Below, one piece after another: positions 60,079 to 64,000 of a stretch of 64,000 nt of DNA. Both the position numbers and the translations under genes were made by a program. Numbering within the stretch: position 1 is the first letter of the stretch; every line of letters starts with the position of its first letter. The notes beneath the pieces were generated by a model that saw nothing but the letters and a program-made list of their open reading frames with translations, ran no database searches and was not told where the DNA came from. The DNA is from Spirobacillus cienkowskii (lineage in GTDB: Bacteria; Bdellovibrionota_B; Oligoflexia; Silvanigrellales; Silvanigrellaceae), in contig NZ_CP146516.1 in assembly GCF_037081835.1 (NCBI RefSeq), positions 1,635,501-1,699,500 on the forward strand, written 5' to 3'.

Positions 60079-61326
60079 ATGGCACATTCAAGTCATGTTT
60101 TATTAACTTCGCATCCTGCTCGTATTTTTAAACTTGCAGCACCTTTAAACTGGGGAGATCCCGATCCTTTAATCCGTGGCCCCGTAGTGGCTTCTTTAAC
60201 AAAAAGAGAACACAGAAATGCAATTGGAACCCATAGCGGCAGTTACTCTGTGTATCGTGCCTTGGCAAACGCTTCGGGCGCCCTAACCATGGAACATCGC
60301 CCTGATTTCACCAATACAGCACCTGTTGTCAATATTGGTTCCTATGCGGCATGGGGTGATCCCGAAAAAATTGTCAGTATTGATCCTTGGGGAGCAAAGG
60401 TTGGCGAAGTTTTTAAAAGCTTTTACGACAAAGGCTATGATATCCGCCCAAGCATTGCAATTACCAAAGCACACATTCATATGCCTGAAGTTTCGCAAGC
60501 CATAGAGCTTGGCAGACTTCCCATTGATGGTAAAATTGTTTTAAAAAACAAAGATGTTATTGTTACCAAAGTCGCTATTGAACCTGTTTGGTATTTGCCA
60601 GGCATTGCAAAACGTTTCAATATTTCTGAAGGCGACTTGCGCAGTGTGTTATTCGATCAAACTGGCGGCATGTTTCCAGAGCTCATTACCCGTAAAGATT
60701 TAAAATTACTTTTACCACCAATAGGAAGCACGTCTGTTTATATTTTTGGAGACGTTTCTTATATTGCCGATCCTACAAAACAACTTACAGTGCGTATTCA
60801 TGACGAATGCAACGGTTCCGACGTATTTAGTTCTGATATTTGTACATGCAGACCTTATTTAACCCATGGTGTCGAAGAATCCATTCGTACCGCACAACAA
60901 GGAGGGTCTGGACTTGTGATTTATTTTCGCAAAGAAGGCCGTGCGCTTGGCGAAGTGACAAAATTTCTTGTGTATAATGCCCGCAAAAGACAAGAAGGTG
61001 GCGACAATGCGGCCACTTATTTTCATCGCACAGAATGTGTTGCAGGCGTGCAAGACATGCGTTTTCAACAGCTCATGCCCGATGTCTTGCATTGGCTTGG
61101 CATTCAACGCATCGATAACCTTGTTTCAATGAGTGACATGAAATACAACGCAATAGTCGAAAGCGGCATTAACGTTGTCCGTCGCATCTCTATTCCAGAA
61201 GAGTTGATTCCACCCGATGCACAAGTCGAAATGGAAGCCAAAAAAGCGGCCGGTTACTTTACAGAAGGCAAAACTAAAAATGTGTCTGAACTGAAAAAAG
61301 TGAAAGGACGCAAACTTGATGAGTAA
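60079..61326 (+). CDS. urc1: Urc1-type GTP cyclohydrolase II homologue (uracil catabolism)
   Basis: 415 aa. I start at the ATG at 60079, about 8 bases after AAGGGAGG; an in-frame GTG at 60070 falls inside that site. An N-terminal ~190-residue extension (THSGSYSVYRALANASGALT) is typical of Urc1 and absent from RibA. The RibA-like domain has HDECNGSDVFSSDICTCRPY (zinc ligands) and YFRKEGRALGEVTKF. In place of riboflavin synthesis, Urc1 proteins act in the URC pathway for uracil degradation. It overlaps urc4 by 8 bases. Confidence 0.88.
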   Translation: MAHSSHVLLTSHPARIFKLAAPLNWGDPDPLIRGPVVASLTKREHRNAIGTHSGSYSVYRALANASGALTMEHRPDFTNTAPVVNIGSYAAWGDPEKIVSIDPWGAKVGEVFKSFYDKGYDIRPSIAITKAHIHMPEVSQAIELGRLPIDGKIVLKNKDVIVTKVAIEPVWYLPGIAKRFNISEGDLRSVLFDQTGGMFPELITRKDLKLLLPPIGSTSVYIFGDVSYIADPTKQLTVRIHDECNGSDVFSSDICTCRPYLTHGVEESIRTAQQGGSGLVIYFRKEGRALGEVTKFLVYNARKRQEGGDNAATYFHRTECVAGVQDMRFQQLMPDVLHWLGIQRIDNLVSMSDMKYNAIVESGINVVRRISIPEELIPPDAQVEMEAKKAAGYFTEGKTKNVSELKKVKGRKLDE

Positions 61327-62563
61327 TTCAATACATAGTTTTAGTGGAGACATTCATGATATTGAATATGTTTTTTCTCCTCTCACAGTTCGTAAAAAAG
61401 CACAAGAAATTTTAAATTTGGCTTTGTCTGGAGACACTGACTTTTTGGTTCACACAGAAAAGTTAGAGGAGGTTTCTAAGTTTGTAACTTCTGTGACATT
61501 AGAAAATTATCCTACTTTAAATATTCCTTTTCATTCACGCTGGAATCATTTTAATGCAGGAAACATTAACAGACTCGATGAATTAAAATCTATGTTATCA
61601 ACTTTAACAATAGTGCAAAGAGTTAAAGCAAAACTCGACCTCGTTATTTTAAGTGTTCTTATGGATGCAGGAGCTGGATCTCGCTGGCGCTATTTTGATA
61701 AAAATTCCCAAAAAGAATATTCTCGTTCTGAAGGTCTTGCAGTAGCCAGTTTACAAATGTTTTTATCGGGGGTATTTTCTTTACAAAAAGAAAACCCTTA
61801 CCAGGTTCATGCCGAAAAACTCAAAACCTTAAAACTTGACGAATTGTCTACTGGTTTTCAAGTCACAGAAAAAAACATGTTGATAGGCTTAGAGGGGCGC
61901 CTAAAGTTATTGCATAACCTTGGTGAAGCCCTAGCAAAGGACCCTGAAATTTTTGGGTTAGAGCAGCCCCGTATTGGCAATATGCTCGATTTTTTTCAAG
62001 AAAAATTTCCGACAGCACATATTTCTGCAAGCCAAATTCTTCGCACAATTCAACAAGGACTTGGCGCAATTTGGCCAGGCCGCGCAACAATCAATATGGT
62101 GAATTTAGGGGATGTTTGGCCTTATGCGCCAATGGGAGACAGCATTCAAAGCTTAATTCCATTTCATAAACTCTCTCAATGGCTCTCGTGCTCGTTGTTT
62201 GAACCTCTTACAGAGGCAGGATTTACAATTTCACACATTGACGCCCTAACCGGACTCGCAGAATATCGCAATGGTGGCTTGATACTGGATTCGGGACTTG
62301 TTTCTTTAAAAAATACACAAAATTTTGAAACCATCCATCACCCTGGCTCTCCTCTGGTTATAGAATGGCGAGCGTTAACAATTGCATTACTCGATGAAAT
62401 TGGCAAAAAAGTCACAGAGAAATTGGGAAAAACTCCTTCTGACTTTCCGCTCGCACGGGTTCTCGAAGGAGGCACATGGTGGGCCGGACGCCACATCGCC
62501 GCTAAATTGCGTAAGGATGGAAGTCCTCCATTAAAAATCGAAAGCGATGGAACAGTATTTTAA
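61319..62563 (+). CDS. urc4: Urc4 / DUF1688 protein (uracil catabolism)
   Basis: A 414-aa protein of the DUF1688/URC4 family. Landmarks are DAGAGSRWRYFD, SRSEGLAVASLQMFLSGVFS, GLEGRLKLLHNLGEAL, GAIWPGRATINMVNLGDVWP and the C-terminal RVLEGGTWWAGRHIAAKLR. URC4 is needed for uracil use in yeasts with the URC pathway, and bacterial homologues sit beside urc1; the precise reaction is unsettled. The ATG lies in the urc1 stop region (ATGAGTAA). Confidence 0.9.
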   Translation: MSNSIHSFSGDIHDIEYVFSPLTVRKKAQEILNLALSGDTDFLVHTEKLEEVSKFVTSVTLENYPTLNIPFHSRWNHFNAGNINRLDELKSMLSTLTIVQRVKAKLDLVILSVLMDAGAGSRWRYFDKNSQKEYSRSEGLAVASLQMFLSGVFSLQKENPYQVHAEKLKTLKLDELSTGFQVTEKNMLIGLEGRLKLLHNLGEALAKDPEIFGLEQPRIGNMLDFFQEKFPTAHISASQILRTIQQGLGAIWPGRATINMVNLGDVWPYAPMGDSIQSLIPFHKLSQWLSCSLFEPLTEAGFTISHIDALTGLAEYRNGGLILDSGLVSLKNTQNFETIHHPGSPLVIEWRALTIALLDEIGKKVTEKLGKTPSDFPLARVLEGGTWWAGRHIAAKLRKDGSPPLKIESDGTVF

Positions 62564-62586
62564 ATTTTTAAGAGGAATGAAACTGT

Positions 62587-62922
62587 ATGTTAAAAAAAAT
62601 ATCTTTTTTGTTTTTTATAGGTGTTTCTTTATTAGGGACAACATCATGCTTAAATGTTGGCGCACCGTTTTCGAGTGATGTCACCTGGATTAAAGCAGGA
62701 TCCACATCAAAGCAAGATATTGAACGTGTGTTTGGACCCCCATTTCGAGTGGGTTATGACTCTGGCTTTAAAACATTTACTTATGGATACTATAAATATT
62801 CACTCTTTGCTGAAAGCCAGACCAAAGATTTGGTGATTCGCTTTAATGATAATAATATTGTGAGCAATTTCACATTTAGTAGCTCATTTATAGAAGATAA
62901 AAGCAAGCTAAAAAATCTATAA
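62587..62922 (+). CDS. BamE/SmpA-like lipoprotein
   Basis: A 111-aa lipoprotein: signal MLKKISFLFFIGVSLLGTTS, lipobox Cys at residue 21, then a small alpha/beta domain: STSKQDIERVFGPPFRVGYD and FKTFTYGYYKYSL. G-x-T-x-x-x-I-x-x-x-x-G-x-P is the BamE/SmpA/OmlA signature. It sits 23 bases after urc4 with AGAGGAATG upstream, so it may be read from the same transcript, but its function is more likely in the envelope. Confidence 0.7.
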   Translation: MLKKISFLFFIGVSLLGTTSCLNVGAPFSSDVTWIKAGSTSKQDIERVFGPPFRVGYDSGFKTFTYGYYKYSLFAESQTKDLVIRFNDNNIVSNFTFSSSFIEDKSKLKNL

Positions 62923-62945
62923 GCTTCTGCTAAAAAGAACGTAAC

Positions 62946-64000
62946 TTAACCTGAAGTGCGGCTTGCACTGATTCTTTGCTTATCGATCATGGTGTGTAAC
63001 AACGTCACTGCGGCAGGTGTAATACCACTGATACGCGATGCTTGCCCTAATGTACTTGGATTGTGACGTTTTAGTTTTTCGACGACCTCTCGGGATAAGC
63101 CACTTACCAAGCTGTAATTAAAATGATTTGGAATCCAAACATGATCATAGGTTTTGAGTTTATCGCTCAAACCTTCTTCACGTCTAATATAACCTTCATA
63201 CTTTACTTCTATTTCTAAGCAACGCAAAATTGAAAGTTCATAATCTGAAACAAGTCCTGCTTCTTTTAAATTGCGCACGTTGGTTTCGGGGCGTTTTAAG
63301 TACGCTTCCAATGTGACGTTGTTGGAAACTAAGGGTAAGTTATGCTTTTGCAAATGCTCATTGAGGTCGGGAGTGGGATTGAGCCAAACTTCTTTTAAAC
63401 GACTTTTTTCTTTTTGCATTTTTTCTTGGCGATCTTTATATTTCACATAAATATCATCTGAAACTAAACCAAAATTTCTACCGTATTCTGTAAGGCGTTG
63501 ATCGGCGTTGTCTTCTCGTAATTTTAAACGATTTTCTGCACGACTTGTAAACATACGGTAAGGTTCGTTGGTGCCAAGTGTTGTGAGATCGTCAATGAGC
63601 ACCCCAATGTAACTTTCAGAACGACTCAAAATAAAAGGAGGTTTGCTATCTGCTTTCAACGCGGCATTAATGCCTGCAATCAAACCTTGCGCTGCCGCTT
63701 CTTCGTATCCTGTTGTGCCATTGAGTTGTCCAGCAAAATATAAGTTTGCAATTTTTTTAGTTTCTAAGGTTGGGTGAAGCTCTGTCGGTTGAACAAAATC
63801 ATACTCAATGGCATAACCTGGCTTCATAATTACCACATTTTCAAAACCAGCAATCGTTTTCAAAAATGCTTCTTGCACATGAAGTGGCAAGCTTGTGCTA
63901 ATGCCATTTGGGTAAATTTCGTGTGTTTGATACCCTTCTGGTTCAATAAAAATTTGATGGCTCAGGCGATCGGGAAACTTGACCACCTTGTCTTCGATAC
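62946..64000 (-). CDS. mnmG: tRNA uridine 5-carboxymethylaminomethyl synthesis enzyme MnmG, C-terminal part
   Basis: The gene runs off the right edge; about 351 codons are visible. They include HQIFIEPEGYQTHEIYPNG, PGYAIEYDFVQPTEL, NLYFAGQLNGTTGYEEAAAQ, MFTSRAENRLKLREDNADQR and the GidA-associated C-terminal domain (GYIRREEG, ISGITPAAVTLL) that binds MnmE and tRNA. MnmG uses FAD/NADH with MnmE (49581) on wobble U34. The reading frame continues upstream to the last base of the window. Confidence 0.96.
   Translation of the reverse strand, partial: IEDKVVKFPDRLSHQIFIEPEGYQTHEIYPNGISTSLPLHVQEAFLKTIAGFENVVIMKPGYAIEYDFVQPTELHPTLETKKIANLYFAGQLNGTTGYEEAAAQGLIAGINAALKADSKPPFILSRSESYIGVLIDDLTTLGTNEPYRMFTSRAENRLKLREDNADQRLTEYGRNFGLVSDDIYVKYKDRQEKMQKEKSRLKEVWLNPTPDLNEHLQKHNLPLVSNNVTLEAYLKRPETNVRNLKEAGLVSDYELSILRCLEIEVKYEGYIRREEGLSDKLKTYDHVWIPNHFNYSLVSGLSREVVEKLKRHNPSTLGQASRISGITPAAVTLLHTMIDKQRISASRTSG

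Noticed and set aside
1-64000. tRNA, rRNA or riboswitch genes
   Set aside because: I looked for cloverleaf-type sequences with GGTTC/GATTC arms and for known riboswitch cores in the gaps and saw none I could support.

Overview
This is AT-rich bacterial chromosome from a Gram-negative. The evidence is a two-partner secretion barrel, YidC, lipoproteins and a BamE-like lipoprotein. A TraR/DksA protein, a FecR-domain protein and the rnpA-yidD-yidC-jag-mnmE block (with mnmG near the right edge) would fit a Bdellovibrionota/Oligoflexia-type bacterium, possibly Silvanigrellales-like. That placement is inference from gene content only.

Layout. 1-5.4 kb is accessory debris: a cut IS630-type element, a lipoprotein, a compact three-gene unit (ParB-like DNA-binding protein, DUF4365-like protein, unknown 336-aa protein) between two copies of a dispersed repeat, an IS3 remnant fused to HigB and HigA fragments, and a BrnT remnant with an intact BrnA-like antitoxin. 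5.4-24.2 kb (minus strand) is a contact-dependent inhibition (CDI) locus: cdiB, a 5074-codon cdiA ending in a WHH-motif nuclease, a SUKH immunity gene and a second SUKH-fusion gene. 24.4-46.75 kb is a reservoir of orphan toxin/immunity modules, mostly on the plus strand and so opposed to cdiBA, bracketed by a ~57-bp direct repeat. It holds three DNA/RNA non-specific endonuclease (NS_2-type) toxin fragments plus remnants, eleven intact YezG/DUF600-like immunity genes of five subtypes plus one pseudogene, two further WHH/SUKH/SUKH-fusion modules plus a degraded one, an orphan CdiA C-terminal region with an HNH-type toxin and its immunity gene, and split HigBA systems. Much of it is a ~7-kb tandem duplication (31.0-38.4 and 38.66-45.5 kb), scarred by an IS630 insertion and an IS5 fragment. 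46.7-64 kb is mainly chromosome backbone: an unknown 903-aa membrane protein, then mnmE, jag, yidC, yidD and rnpA (minus), a FecR-domain protein and small unknown genes, a dksA-like gene, and a probable uracil-degradation operon (mmsA-type dehydrogenase, urc1, urc4), followed by a BamE-like lipoprotein and the 3' part of mnmG.

How the genes work together. CdiB would export CdiA, whose nuclease tip is neutralised in siblings by the SUKH protein encoded immediately downstream. The orphan modules start at the same points inside the CdiA reading frame, lack start codons, and sit just behind terminators or a conserved spacer. They look like silent cassettes that could replace the CdiA tip by recombination, while the extra immunity genes would protect against rivals. 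The urc genes would open the uracil ring at the ribonucleoside or nucleotide level, and the dehydrogenase could oxidise the resulting malonate semialdehyde. The rnpA-mnmE block serves tRNA maturation, inner-membrane protein insertion and tRNA wobble modification.
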